DNA of 44,042 nt from an uncultured Pseudomonadota bacterium (GTDB lineage: Bacteria; Pseudomonadota; Alphaproteobacteria; RF32; CAG-239), in assembly GCA_902763155.1 (NCBI GenBank), contig CACWQS010000008.1, positions 1-44,042 on the forward strand, written 5' to 3'. A program made the position numbers and the translations under genes. The notes beneath the pieces were generated by a model that saw only the letters and a program-made list of their open reading frames with translations, was not told the DNA's origin and ran no database searches. Positions 24,014-32,439 of the stretch are shown here, piece after piece; the stretch's first letter is position 1; each line of letters opens with the position of its first letter.

Positions 24014-25686
24014 CAGATTTTAAAAAAGAGGGAATTTATTTTATGCCGCTCGGCGGCGCCGATGATATCGGTATGAATATGTATATGTATGCAGTTGACG
24101 GTAAAATAATCGTGGTTGACGCCGGTTACGGTTTTTTGATGGATAATTTTCCGGGAATGGAGTTGGCATACGCTTCGCCGGAATTTTTGGAACAGTATAA
24201 AGACGATATTGTAGGTCTATTTATTACCCACGGTCATGAAGATCACATGGGGGCGATTGCGCAAATTTGGCCGACGTTGCAATGTCCGGTTTACGGTATG
24301 GATTTTTCACTGGGGCTGATAAGAGAGCGCTTGGACGAGTTCAAGATGGCAGATCAGGTGCCGCTAGTTTCGGTTAACAATAATCGCACTGTTGAGGTGG
24401 AAAATTTCAGCGTTGAATTTATTGATATTGCTCACACAGTGCCTCAGACCTGCGTTTTAGGCATTCGCACCAAATACGGTAACATTTTGCATGCTACCGA
24501 CTGGCGTTTTGATGATGAAGCACTAGCGATGATTCCGACTAATTTTAAGGCACTTAAAAAGATTGCTAAAGATGGCGTTTCTATGTTGGTGTGCGATTCG
24601 ACCAATGTTTTGATAGATAAAAAATCGCCGTCGGAATTAGAAGTGCGCGAAAATTTAATTAAACTCATTCCGCAACTTGAAGGTGGCGTAATAGTTACTT
24701 GCTTTGCTTCTAATTTAATGCGTTTGGAAAGTTTGATTATGGCTGCTGCGGCGGCAAACCGCACACCTATAATTGTCGGACGTACTTTGGTAACAAATAT
24801 AAAAATTGCCAAAGAGTGCGGCTATCTTGCCGATTCTCCGCAGGTATTCACTATTGAACAAGCCAAAGATATTGCCGCCGACAACGCACTCTATATCTGC
24901 ACCGGTTCGCAGGCCAATTATCACAGCGCTATGAGCTTTATTGCTAACGGCGAAAGCAAATACATCAAACTTGATAAATCTGATACCATAATCTTTTCCT
25001 CAAAAGTGATTCCGGGTAACGAAGATAAAATCGAGCGTATGCAGGAAAAACTGATGGAACAGGGAGCAACTGTTATTACCGATGAAACAGAGTTGGTTCA
25101 CACTTCCGGTCATGCCTGCCGTGGAGATTTGAAAAAGATGTATGATTTAATTAAGCCGGAGATAGTTTTGCCGGTGCACGGCGAGAAGAGTTTTATCCGC
25201 GAACATAAGCGCTTTGCTTTGTCTTGCGGGATAAAGGAAGTTTTTTCGGCACGCAACGGCGATATGTGTTTATTAAAAGACAATCATATTGAGTGCATCG
25301 AACAAGTTTTTACCGATATAATCGGTTGGGATAGAAGCCGACCGGTTTCGCTCGGGGCGCAGGTTATTCGCAACCGCAAGCGCATAGCTTTTAATTGCTC
25401 GATGTATATCAGCGCTGTGATTAAAGGAACCGAATTATTGGACTTGCAAATGACTTCTATTGATATTCTGGAAGAAAACGAATGGATGGAGTTGTCAGAA
25501 AAGATTTTGGCAGAAGTGCGTCCTTTGATAGAGAAAAAATTGCCGATTGAACCGCGACATGCGGTTTTGGAAGATTATATTCGTGGGCAAATTCGCCGCC
25601 GTGTTTTTGCCGCCACCGACATCAAACCGGTAACCATGCTCAATGTTTGTTACTTGGAGGATAAAGCAGATGAAAGACTTGCTTAA
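24010..25686 (+). CDS. rnj: Ribonuclease J
   Basis: 558 residues. It is a metallo-beta-lactamase/beta-CASP nuclease: T-H-G-H-E-D-H-M-G near 75 (HxHxDH), Asp in H-A-T-D-W-R, D-S-T-N near 195, the beta-CASP strand G-V-I-V-T-C-F-A-S-N, and H-T-S-G-H-A with V-L-P-V-H-G-E. A C-terminal domain of about 110 residues follows. RNase J has 5'-3' exonuclease and endonuclease activity for rRNA and mRNA processing. It shares ATGA with birA and overlaps the next gene by 17 bases. Confidence 0.95.
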   Translation: MTDFKKEGIYFMPLGGADDIGMNMYMYAVDGKIIVVDAGYGFLMDNFPGMELAYASPEFLEQYKDDIVGLFITHGHEDHMGAIAQIWPTLQCPVYGMDFSLGLIRERLDEFKMADQVPLVSVNNNRTVEVENFSVEFIDIAHTVPQTCVLGIRTKYGNILHATDWRFDDEALAMIPTNFKALKKIAKDGVSMLVCDSTNVLIDKKSPSELEVRENLIKLIPQLEGGVIVTCFASNLMRLESLIMAAAAANRTPIIVGRTLVTNIKIAKECGYLADSPQVFTIEQAKDIAADNALYICTGSQANYHSAMSFIANGESKYIKLDKSDTIIFSSKVIPGNEDKIERMQEKLMEQGATVITDETELVHTSGHACRGDLKKMYDLIKPEIVLPVHGEKSFIREHKRFALSCGIKEVFSARNGDMCLLKDNHIECIEQVFTDIIGWDRSRPVSLGAQVIRNRKRIAFNCSMYISAVIKGTELLDLQMTSIDILEENEWMELSEKILAEVRPLIEKKLPIEPRHAVLEDYIRGQIRRRVFAATDIKPVTMLNVCYLEDKADERLA

Positions 25687-26308
25687 GACCAGAAATATAA
25701 AACAAAAAATAAAAGATTTCTTTCGCAGTCAGGATAATCGCCACATATTTGCGTGCGGGGAAAATAATCAATTTCTTGCCGTTGCGCCGAAACGTGCTAA
25801 AAAAATACGGTTGCGAATTTATGGAAACAATAATGCAGTTATTGTCAAAACCAAAGAAAGGTTTTTGGCGGATATTCGTATCGGCACACAAGGTAATCCC
25901 GTTAATCAGTGTAAGATAATTATTGAAGACGGCAGCACAGCTGAGGGAGTAAGTATAGCTATGTTAGAAAATGATTTATTTTTGTCTTTTGGTAAAGATT
26001 GTATGTTAGCCGGAGATATTAAAATTTTTTGCTCGGATATTCATACAATTTATAATAAAAACAATGAGATTGTTAATCGTGGCAAAGACTTAATTATCGG
26101 TAATCATGTTTGGATAGGAACAGGTGTGAGCATAGCTAAAAATTCATATATTGCCGATAATTGCATTGTTGGTATGAAAAGTGTGGTTGCCGGAAAATAC
26201 GAAGAACCTAATTGCGTGATAGCAGGAAATCCGGCCCGTATTGTTAAGCATAATGTTAATTGGGACAGGTTGCCGATTCCGAAATTTGAACAAAAAAATA
26301 AGGACTAA
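25670..26308 (+). CDS. Left-handed beta-helix (hexapeptide) acyltransferase
   Basis: 212 residues from the ATG at 25670, which has GGAGG nine bases upstream; an in-frame ATG at 25643 lies inside rnj and lacks a site. The middle and C-terminus carry hexapeptide-type repeats (I-G-N-H-V-W-I-G-T-G-V-S-I, N-S-Y-I-A-D-N-C-I-V-G-M-K-S-V-V) and the typical ending I-A-G-N-P-A-R-I-V-K. The region C-S-D-I-H-T-I-Y has the catalytic-type His. These enzymes acetylate sugars in capsule, O-antigen or LPS. It heads a run of three glycosyltransferases 2-4 bases apart, so it probably decorates the same glycan. Confidence 0.85.
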   Translation: MKDLLKTRNIKQKIKDFFRSQDNRHIFACGENNQFLAVAPKRAKKIRLRIYGNNNAVIVKTKERFLADIRIGTQGNPVNQCKIIIEDGSTAEGVSIAMLENDLFLSFGKDCMLAGDIKIFCSDIHTIYNKNNEIVNRGKDLIIGNHVWIGTGVSIAKNSYIADNCIVGMKSVVAGKYEEPNCVIAGNPARIVKHNVNWDRLPIPKFEQKNKD

Positions 26309-26310
26309 AT

Positions 26311-27354
26311 ATGAAAATAGCGAACGTGATGATAAGTCGGGTAAATGGCGGTATTGAATATATGTTTCTGCATTATAATACTGCGCTCAGTTTATCCGGT
26401 AATCAGATTATGTCGGTCATTGACCGTAAATGCCAATTAAAACCAGCCATCAAAACACCTTATATTGAAATAAATTTTAATAAATATAACCCGTTATTGA
26501 TTTTTAAGCTGTATTTTGCTTTGAAAAATTTTGAACCGGATATAATAATTGTGCATCAAAAAAAGGCGATTCCTTTGTTTAAGATTGTTGCTCGCCTGTT
26601 GGGAGCAAAAATTGTCGGCGTGGCACATAATCCTAAAGTTAAACGTTTAGAAAAATGCGATGCGGTCATTTCTATTACTTATAATCAAAAAGAAAAAATG
26701 ATCGCCAAAGGTTTAGAACAAAGCAAAATCTTCGCTGTGCCGAATATGGTAGAATCTCCTAAAAATTCCATATTGTATCAACCGTTTCACCAACCGATTA
26801 TTATTGGGACAATGGGGCGTTTCGATCCGGCAAAAGGGTTTGGTGATTTTATTAAGGCTTTGTCTGTTTTAAAACAAAACAATATAGCGTTTAAAGCGCT
26901 TATCGGAGGCAAAAACAATTCTACCTACAATGAGGAAGAAAAGCGAATTTTGCACTTGGTTAAAGATTTAGATTTGCAAAATGAGGTTGAATTTTGCGGG
27001 TGGGTTAGTGATAAGGCAAAATTTTTTGATAGCATTGATATTTTTGTGTTGCCTTCCTTGGAAGAGCCGTTCGGTATTGTGCTTTTAGAAGCAGCACTCG
27101 CCAAAAAGCCGATTATATCTTCAACTGCTGACGGACCCAAAGAAATATTTGCCAACACAAATGCGGCAATTATGTTTGAAAAAGGCAACACGCAAATGCT
27201 GGCAGAAAAATTGCAAGAATTGATTAAAAATCCGGATTTTGCCCGCAAGTTAGCAGATAATGCCTATAATTTGGTAATGGAAAAATACACAATTAATGCC
27301 GGTGCCAAGTTGTTGAATGCCTTTTTACAAAAAATGATGGAGAACAAAAAATGA
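26311..27354 (+). CDS. Glycosyltransferase family 4 (GT-B)
   Basis: 347 residues. The GT4 pattern is plain: N-terminal donor-less Rossmann domain with G-G-I-E-Y-M-F, a hinge near 165, G-T-M-G-R-F-D-P-A-K-G-F near 170, E-F-C-G-W-V-S-D near 228, and V-L-P-S-L-E-E-P-F-G-I-V-L-L-E-A-A-L-A near 250 with the E-x7-E nucleotide-binding motif. It transfers a sugar from a nucleotide donor in surface glycan synthesis. The specific sugar is unknown. AAGGACTAAAT precedes ATG. It overlaps the next gene by 4 bases (ATGA). Confidence 0.9.
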   Translation: MKIANVMISRVNGGIEYMFLHYNTALSLSGNQIMSVIDRKCQLKPAIKTPYIEINFNKYNPLLIFKLYFALKNFEPDIIIVHQKKAIPLFKIVARLLGAKIVGVAHNPKVKRLEKCDAVISITYNQKEKMIAKGLEQSKIFAVPNMVESPKNSILYQPFHQPIIIGTMGRFDPAKGFGDFIKALSVLKQNNIAFKALIGGKNNSTYNEEEKRILHLVKDLDLQNEVEFCGWVSDKAKFFDSIDIFVLPSLEEPFGIVLLEAALAKKPIISSTADGPKEIFANTNAAIMFEKGNTQMLAEKLQELIKNPDFARKLADNAYNLVMEKYTINAGAKLLNAFLQKMMENKK

Positions 27355-28307
27355 GTCCGAAAATAAGCGTCATTGTGCCGGTTTATAATGTAGAGGCTTT
27401 TCTGCCGCAATGTTTGAACAGCATATTAGCGCAAACTTTTACCGATTTTGAGCTGATTTGCGTTGATGACGGCTCGCCTGATAATAGCGGTAAAATTTTA
27501 GATGACTATGCCGCTAAAGATGCGCGGATTAAGGTGATACATCAACAAAATAAGGGTTTGGTCGGTGCGCGTAATAACGGAGCCGATGCAGCGAGCGGAA
27601 AATATCTGTATTTTGTGGATTCTGATGATGCTATTCATCCTCAACTCTTGGAAATATGCCATACTTTGGCGGAAAGAGAAAATGCCGACTGGGTGTGCTT
27701 CCAACTGCAAAGCGTGCCAGAGAATAAATCACCGGAAATTAAAAAGTATGATATTGCAAAAATCTATTACATCACGACCGAAAATCCTCTGTCATTATGC
27801 CAGTCAAAGCAAAAATACGAAATAGGCTTTACGGTTACGACCAAATTGTACCGAACAAGTTTTTATCTGCAACATCGTTTTGATTTAAAAATCAATTTTG
27901 AGGATTATCCGCAAACACTCGATTTTTGTGCCGCACACCCTAAAACGGTATGCTTAAGTGAAGCGTTGTATTTTTATACATACAATCCGGCTTCCATTTC
28001 GCGTTCTAATTGGACTGCGCAAAAAATCAAGGATTATCATACCGGACTTAGTTATGTGTATGACATCTACCAAAATAATCCTCAAGAATTGTCTTTGGTT
28101 ATTAAGAACGTATTTTCACGCGTTTTAAAGCGTCAATTATCGATTATCCACCACTCGGAAAAACAAAATCAACCTTTGCTGTTAAAAGCATTCTCCGAAG
28201 AATTGGTCGATTTAAACTCTAAAGGTTGTATAAAACTTTCCGGCAGTAAATTCAAAAACTGGCTGAAATATAAATGGCTGATTATAAAATCTCATAAAAA
28301 GGACTAA
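27351..28307 (+). CDS. Glycosyltransferase family 2 (GT-A)
   Basis: 318 residues. The GT2 start I-S-V-I-V-P-V-Y-N-V-E-A-F-L, then D-D-G-S-P-D-N-S-G, V-G-A-R-N-N-G, and the metal-binding D-S-D-D are all within the first 100 residues. The C-terminal 200 residues form the variable acceptor domain with no membrane segment. It fits a cytoplasmic transferase for O-antigen or core oligosaccharide. GGAGAACAAAAA precedes ATG, and the ORF overlaps GT4 by 4 bases. Confidence 0.9.
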   Translation: MSPKISVIVPVYNVEAFLPQCLNSILAQTFTDFELICVDDGSPDNSGKILDDYAAKDARIKVIHQQNKGLVGARNNGADAASGKYLYFVDSDDAIHPQLLEICHTLAERENADWVCFQLQSVPENKSPEIKKYDIAKIYYITTENPLSLCQSKQKYEIGFTVTTKLYRTSFYLQHRFDLKINFEDYPQTLDFCAAHPKTVCLSEALYFYTYNPASISRSNWTAQKIKDYHTGLSYVYDIYQNNPQELSLVIKNVFSRVLKRQLSIIHHSEKQNQPLLLKAFSEELVDLNSKGCIKLSGSKFKNWLKYKWLIIKSHKKD

Positions 28308-28311
28308 AATA

Positions 28312-29346
28312 ATGCGAAAATTTCTGGTTAAATTGATACTTGCTTTAACTCCCAAACGTGAGTGGCGGCAATATCTGCAAAGCAATTTTAATTTTTTTGA
28401 TTTGGATATTTACCGCATTAAGACCAAATACGGCAAGGTTTATACTCCTATATACAACAAATATACTCATATTGACGATAGGGAACCGCAAATTTATAAT
28501 TCCGACGGTTCACCGATTCGCACATTTTTCTTGCGAGATAAACATATTATTGCCGGATCACCTCAAGTTTCAAAATATTTTATGTTCGATAAGTATAATT
28601 TTGAATTGCCGGTACACTTCTATACGCATACTACCATGCGTCAAACAATGGGAACTCCACACAAAAAGTACGGATTATTGATTGAATCCGAGAGTATTGT
28701 GCCGCAAGATTATTTTATTTTTGACCGTAATCCTAATCTGGCGAAAGAATTTAACGCGATTTTTACCTACAATGACCGTCTTTTGGATAAATTACCCAAT
28801 GCCAAGTTTTTGCCGTTTGCGGCAGGCATTTGGAACGAGGAAGATATTAGTGATGACATGTATCAGCATAAAACGAAAAATGTTTCAATGCTGAGCTCGC
28901 GCAAATGTTTTTGCGATTTGCATAAATTTCGTTTTGAATTGGCACATAAGTTGAAACGTGAAAATCTTGCAGATACTTTCGGAACTTTCGATGGCGGTAA
29001 ATATGCCGAGTTAAAAGATGTATTAAATCCGTATCGCTACACATTTTGTTTGGAAAATGATGTTACACCGTATTATTTTTCGGAAAGATTGACCAGTGCT
29101 TTGGCGGCGCAGACCATTCCGCTATATCTGGGGGCTACAAAAATCGATGAATTTTTTAATCCGGAAGGCATTATAAAAATATCAACCGAGGATGATATTG
29201 AAAAAGTGTTGAAACAATGCACCAAAGAAGAATATGAACGGCGACTTCCTGCGGTTTTGGATAACTACCATCGTGCCCTGAAATATTTGAATATCTGGGA
29301 TATGATGTACGAAAAATACTTAAAAGACGACTTATCTGAAGACTAA
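28312..29346 (+). CDS. GT10-like fucosyltransferase
   Basis: 344 residues. The C-terminal half shows the alpha-1,3-fucosyltransferase pattern: Y-R-Y-T-F-C-L-E-N-D-V-T-P-Y-Y-F-S-E-R-L-T-S-A-L-A-A-Q-T-I-P-L-Y-L-G-A, equivalent to F-x-L-x-F-E-N-S-x4-Y-x-T-E-K in GT10 with Arg for the usual Lys. Upstream, F-T-Y-N-D-R-L-L and S-R-K-C-F-C-D-L-H fit the N-terminal part. It would add fucose or a related deoxysugar, giving a Lewis-like end group; host mimicry is a possibility, not shown. It converges on nagB with a 4-base overlap and no terminator between them. Confidence 0.75.
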   Translation: MRKFLVKLILALTPKREWRQYLQSNFNFFDLDIYRIKTKYGKVYTPIYNKYTHIDDREPQIYNSDGSPIRTFFLRDKHIIAGSPQVSKYFMFDKYNFELPVHFYTHTTMRQTMGTPHKKYGLLIESESIVPQDYFIFDRNPNLAKEFNAIFTYNDRLLDKLPNAKFLPFAAGIWNEEDISDDMYQHKTKNVSMLSSRKCFCDLHKFRFELAHKLKRENLADTFGTFDGGKYAELKDVLNPYRYTFCLENDVTPYYFSERLTSALAAQTIPLYLGATKIDEFFNPEGIIKISTEDDIEKVLKQCTKEEYERRLPAVLDNYHRALKYLNIWDMMYEKYLKDDLSED

Positions 29347-30134
29347 AACTTTTGTTGTTCCACTTCTAAGAAGTAATCCGTCGTCGCTTTTTCAAGAGCC
29401 GCCGTCGCCGGTTTGTCGCAAACGATAATGCCGTGCGGATGTTGTTGCAACGCCGAAAGCGTCCACACATGACTGATGCCGCCTTCAATACTGTGCTTTA
29501 ATGCTTGAGCTTTATTGGCGCCGGTGGCTAAAATCATTACCTCGCGTGCGTCCATAATAGTACCTATTCCAACAGTTAATGCTTGCGTCGGCACTTGGCT
29601 TACATCGCCGTCAAAAAATCTGGCATTGGCTTTTAGGGTGCTCTCCGTTAATGTTTTTATGCGCGTGCGGGATTTGAGCGATGAAAAAGGTTCGTTGAAA
29701 GCAATATGCCCGTCTTCGCCCACTCCGCCGATGAACAAATGCACTCCGCCGACTGCGGCAATAGCCTTTTCATAATCGGCACATTCCTTAGCGTAATTCT
29801 TAGTCAGCCCATCCAAAATATGCACATTTTGCGGCTTGATATCAATATCCTTAAAGAAATTTTGCCACATAAAATAATGATAACTTTGCGGGTGTGATGG
29901 TGCCAATCCGATATATTCGTCCATGTTGAAAGTAACCACATTTTCAAACGAAACTCGCCCCTTTTGACACATTTTAATCAAATTGGCATACATGCCGAGC
30001 GGTGTTGAACCGGTCGGCAAACCGAGAACAAACGGCTTTTTCGGAGTGGGACGAAACTCATTTATTCTGAAAGCCACATATTCGGCCGCCCATTGCGCCA
30101 CAGCCGAAGCATCATCTTTTATTATTACACGCAT
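29343..30134 (-). CDS. nagB: Glucosamine-6-phosphate deaminase
   Basis: 263 residues, the NagB length. Motifs: G-L-P-T-G-S-T-P-L-G-M-Y, F-N-M-D-E-Y-I-G-L with the catalytic Asp, H-I-L-D-G, and G-V-G-E-D-G-H-I-A-F-N-E-P with the ring-opening His. It converts glucosamine 6-phosphate to fructose 6-phosphate and ammonia. It follows nagA with a 10-base overlap. Together they allow use of N-acetylglucosamine, for instance from mucin or recycled peptidoglycan. Confidence 0.96.
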   Translation of the reverse strand: MRVIIKDDASAVAQWAAEYVAFRINEFRPTPKKPFVLGLPTGSTPLGMYANLIKMCQKGRVSFENVVTFNMDEYIGLAPSHPQSYHYFMWQNFFKDIDIKPQNVHILDGLTKNYAKECADYEKAIAAVGGVHLFIGGVGEDGHIAFNEPFSSLKSRTRIKTLTESTLKANARFFDGDVSQVPTQALTVGIGTIMDAREVMILATGANKAQALKHSIEGGISHVWTLSALQQHPHGIIVCDKPATAALEKATTDYFLEVEQQKF

Positions 30135-31306
30135 ATTTCTTTCCCTTTACAAAAAATTTTACCATTTATAATTGTATATAGCACATTCAATTTTTCATCC
30201 AAAAGCACTAAGTCGGCATCATACCCCGGCGCAATTACTCCCAAGTGGTCTTGTTTCATAATTCTTGCCGGATTCGTTGCCGCCATGTGTACGGCTTGTT
30301 CCAAATGAATGCCGTAAGACACAATATTGCGCACGCTGTCAATCATACTTAAGGCCGAACCGGCAATTGCATCATCGGATTTACGATAAAAACATTGGTT
30401 CAAATACACTTCTTCCCCGTTGGCAATCAGCGGCTTTTTCCTCTGCTTGGTCGGTTTTAAGGCATCAGTAACCAACACGATTTTATCAAGCGACTTGCAA
30501 GTAAGCAAAAATTTGATGATTTCCGGATTGATATGAATACCGTCGGCAATTACCTCGCACGAAAGTTCGGGATGAATAAATACCGCTCCCACAGCCCCCG
30601 GATCGCGGTGGTGCATACGGCTCATGGCATTAAACAAATGAGTAACATGCATAATACGCGCTTGCATACCTTCCACCATTTGCTCGTAGGTAGCGTTGGT
30701 GTGTCCCGCTTGCAAAACAATCCCTTTGGAAAGGCAAAATAGTGCTAACTCGCGCATCCGCTTCAACTCCGGTGCTACAGTCATATTGACAATATGCCCT
30801 TTTGAAGCTTTCCAAAACTGTTCCATTAAATCCAAATCAACAGGACTTATGGAATCAGCCGATTGCACACCCAAACGATCAGGCGAAATGAACGGTCCTT
30901 CAAGGTGCATACCCAAAATGCGCGCTCCTTTTTCTTTTCCCATTGCCGTAGTAATGGATTTGATTGCTGCAATCATTTGCTTTTTCGGAGCCGAATAAAG
31001 CGTCGGAATAAACGAAGTAACGCCGTAATCGAGCAGAGCTTCCGACATTTTTAAGATAGATTCCGGATTACAATCTTCGGTACCGTAACCGCCAAAACCA
31101 TGAATATGCGTATCAATAAACCCCGGTGCCAGATAAGCACCTTTGGCATCAATAAAGAATGTATCGGCCTTAAAATTTTTGCGCGCTAATCGTTCTTCAT
31201 TAAACACATCAATAATTTTGTGTTGTCGCACCAAAACCGCGCAATTACGCATCATTGTGTAGCCGTTAAACACTGTCGCATTATGAATACAAACCGCCGC
31301 CACCAT
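30125..31306 (-). CDS. nagA: N-acetylglucosamine-6-phosphate deacetylase
   Basis: 393 residues. An amidohydrolase: D-T-H-I-H-G-F-G-G near 64, the metal Glu in G-M-H-L-E-G-P-F-I-S-P, Q-A-G-H-T-N-A-T with metal His, V-T-H-L-F-N-A-M-S with the second His, and catalytic Asp in V-L-V-T-D-A-L. It removes acetate from GlcNAc-6-phosphate before NagB. AAGGAG lies ten bases before ATG. No PTS EIIBC or NagC regulator gene is nearby. The roughly 200-base gap to the divergent aquaporin gene has AT-rich promoter sequence but no gene. Confidence 0.95.
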   Translation of the reverse strand: MVAAVCIHNATVFNGYTMMRNCAVLVRQHKIIDVFNEERLARKNFKADTFFIDAKGAYLAPGFIDTHIHGFGGYGTEDCNPESILKMSEALLDYGVTSFIPTLYSAPKKQMIAAIKSITTAMGKEKGARILGMHLEGPFISPDRLGVQSADSISPVDLDLMEQFWKASKGHIVNMTVAPELKRMRELALFCLSKGIVLQAGHTNATYEQMVEGMQARIMHVTHLFNAMSRMHHRDPGAVGAVFIHPELSCEVIADGIHINPEIIKFLLTCKSLDKIVLVTDALKPTKQRKKPLIANGEEVYLNQCFYRKSDDAIAGSALSMIDSVRNIVSYGIHLEQAVHMAATNPARIMKQDHLGVIAPGYDADLVLLDEKLNVLYTIINGKIFCKGKEICV

Positions 31307-31507
31307 CTTAAAACCACTCCTTATGTTTTACATATATACGCTTTTTAGTTAAAAAACTATCACTTTTTTAACCGCTAAATAAAAAAACTGTTGTAAAGAA
31401 AAAATAAAGGAATTTCTGCTAAAAGTGTGGAGAAAAGGCAAAAGAACCTTTATTGCTGTTCGAAAGTTTTATAAACTTAAGACGTATAAATTTATAAGGA
31501 GATCTCT

Positions 31508-32380
31508 ATGAAAAAATATATTGCAGAACTGTTCGGAACATTTGTTCTGGTGTTTGTCGGCTGCGGCACTGTCGTTTTCTCGGCGCCGTATGTCGGTCAT
31601 GTGGGAATTGCTTTGGCATTCGGTTTGGCCTTGATGGCTATGGTATATGCCATTGGCCCCGTTTCCGGTTGCCATGTTAATCCGGCTGTTACATTCGGTG
31701 TTTTTTGTGCCGGAAGAATGAAGTTTGTTGATGTTATCGGTTATGTTTTGTTCCAACTCGCCGGTGCCACTTTGGCAGCTTGGTTAATCAAATATATGGC
31801 GGTTGACGGACATATTACCGGCTATGATTTAGCAAACGGCTTAGGTCAAAACGGCTGGGGCGAAGGCTATGCCGGCGGTTACAATATGGATGCGGCAATT
31901 ATCTTTGAATTTATTGCTACTTTTATCTTTGTTAAAGTTATTTTGAAGACCACTGCTTGCGATTTACGCATTGCCGGTGTGGTTATCGGTCTTACATTGG
32001 CTGTTTTACATATCTTAGGCTTACCGATTACCGGTGTTTCGGTTAATCCGGCACGTAGTTTCGGTCCGGCATTTATTTTGCAAGGTATAGCTTGGCAACA
32101 ATTATGGCTGTTCTTAGCCGTTCCATCGGTTGCCGGTATTTTGGCAGGTATTTGCTCTCGTTTATGCTGTTGTTGCAAGTGCAACTGCAGTAAGGACTGC
32201 AAATGCGGTTGCCAGGAAGGCAAAGAATGCACTTGCGGTGAAAAATGCGATTGCAAAGCTTATGAGCCGAATTTAGATGTTAAACCGGCTACGGCTAAGG
32301 TTGAAAAGAAAACAACTACTCACCGTCCGGCTCGTCGCGGTGCTCCGCGCCGTAAGGCTCCGGTAAATCGTGCCAAATAA
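31508..32380 (+). CDS. Aquaporin (MIP family) with cysteine-rich C-terminal tail
   Basis: 290 residues. Six membrane helices fill residues 1-215 with both half-helix motifs: H-V-N-P-A-V-T-F near 58 and S-V-N-P-A-R-S-F near 180. The His in V-L-H-I-L-G and the Arg after NPA match the AqpZ selectivity filter; the usual Thr before S-V-N is Val. After helix 6, about residues 216-252 hold 14 cysteines in CxC and CCCC patterns (C-C-C-C-K-C-N-C ... C-T-C-G-E-K-C-D-C), then a Pro/Ala/Arg/Lys-rich end. AqpZ-like channels normally stop near 230 without this. The tail would be cytoplasmic and resembles a metallothionein. AAGGAG precedes ATG. Confidence 0.9.
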   Translation: MKKYIAELFGTFVLVFVGCGTVVFSAPYVGHVGIALAFGLALMAMVYAIGPVSGCHVNPAVTFGVFCAGRMKFVDVIGYVLFQLAGATLAAWLIKYMAVDGHITGYDLANGLGQNGWGEGYAGGYNMDAAIIFEFIATFIFVKVILKTTACDLRIAGVVIGLTLAVLHILGLPITGVSVNPARSFGPAFILQGIAWQQLWLFLAVPSVAGILAGICSRLCCCCKCNCSKDCKCGCQEGKECTCGEKCDCKAYEPNLDVKPATAKVEKKTTTHRPARRGAPRRKAPVNRAK

Positions 32381-32406
32381 TTTATAATACGATTTATAAT
32401 AACATA

Positions 32407-32436
32407 AAAAACAGCCTTGTCTCTCAAGGCTGTTTT
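32407..32436. terminator. Bidirectional terminator
   Basis: AACAGCCTTG/CAAGGCTGTT with a five-base loop and A/T flanks, between the convergent aquaporin and flavodiiron genes. Confidence 0.85.
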
Positions 32437-32439
32437 CAA

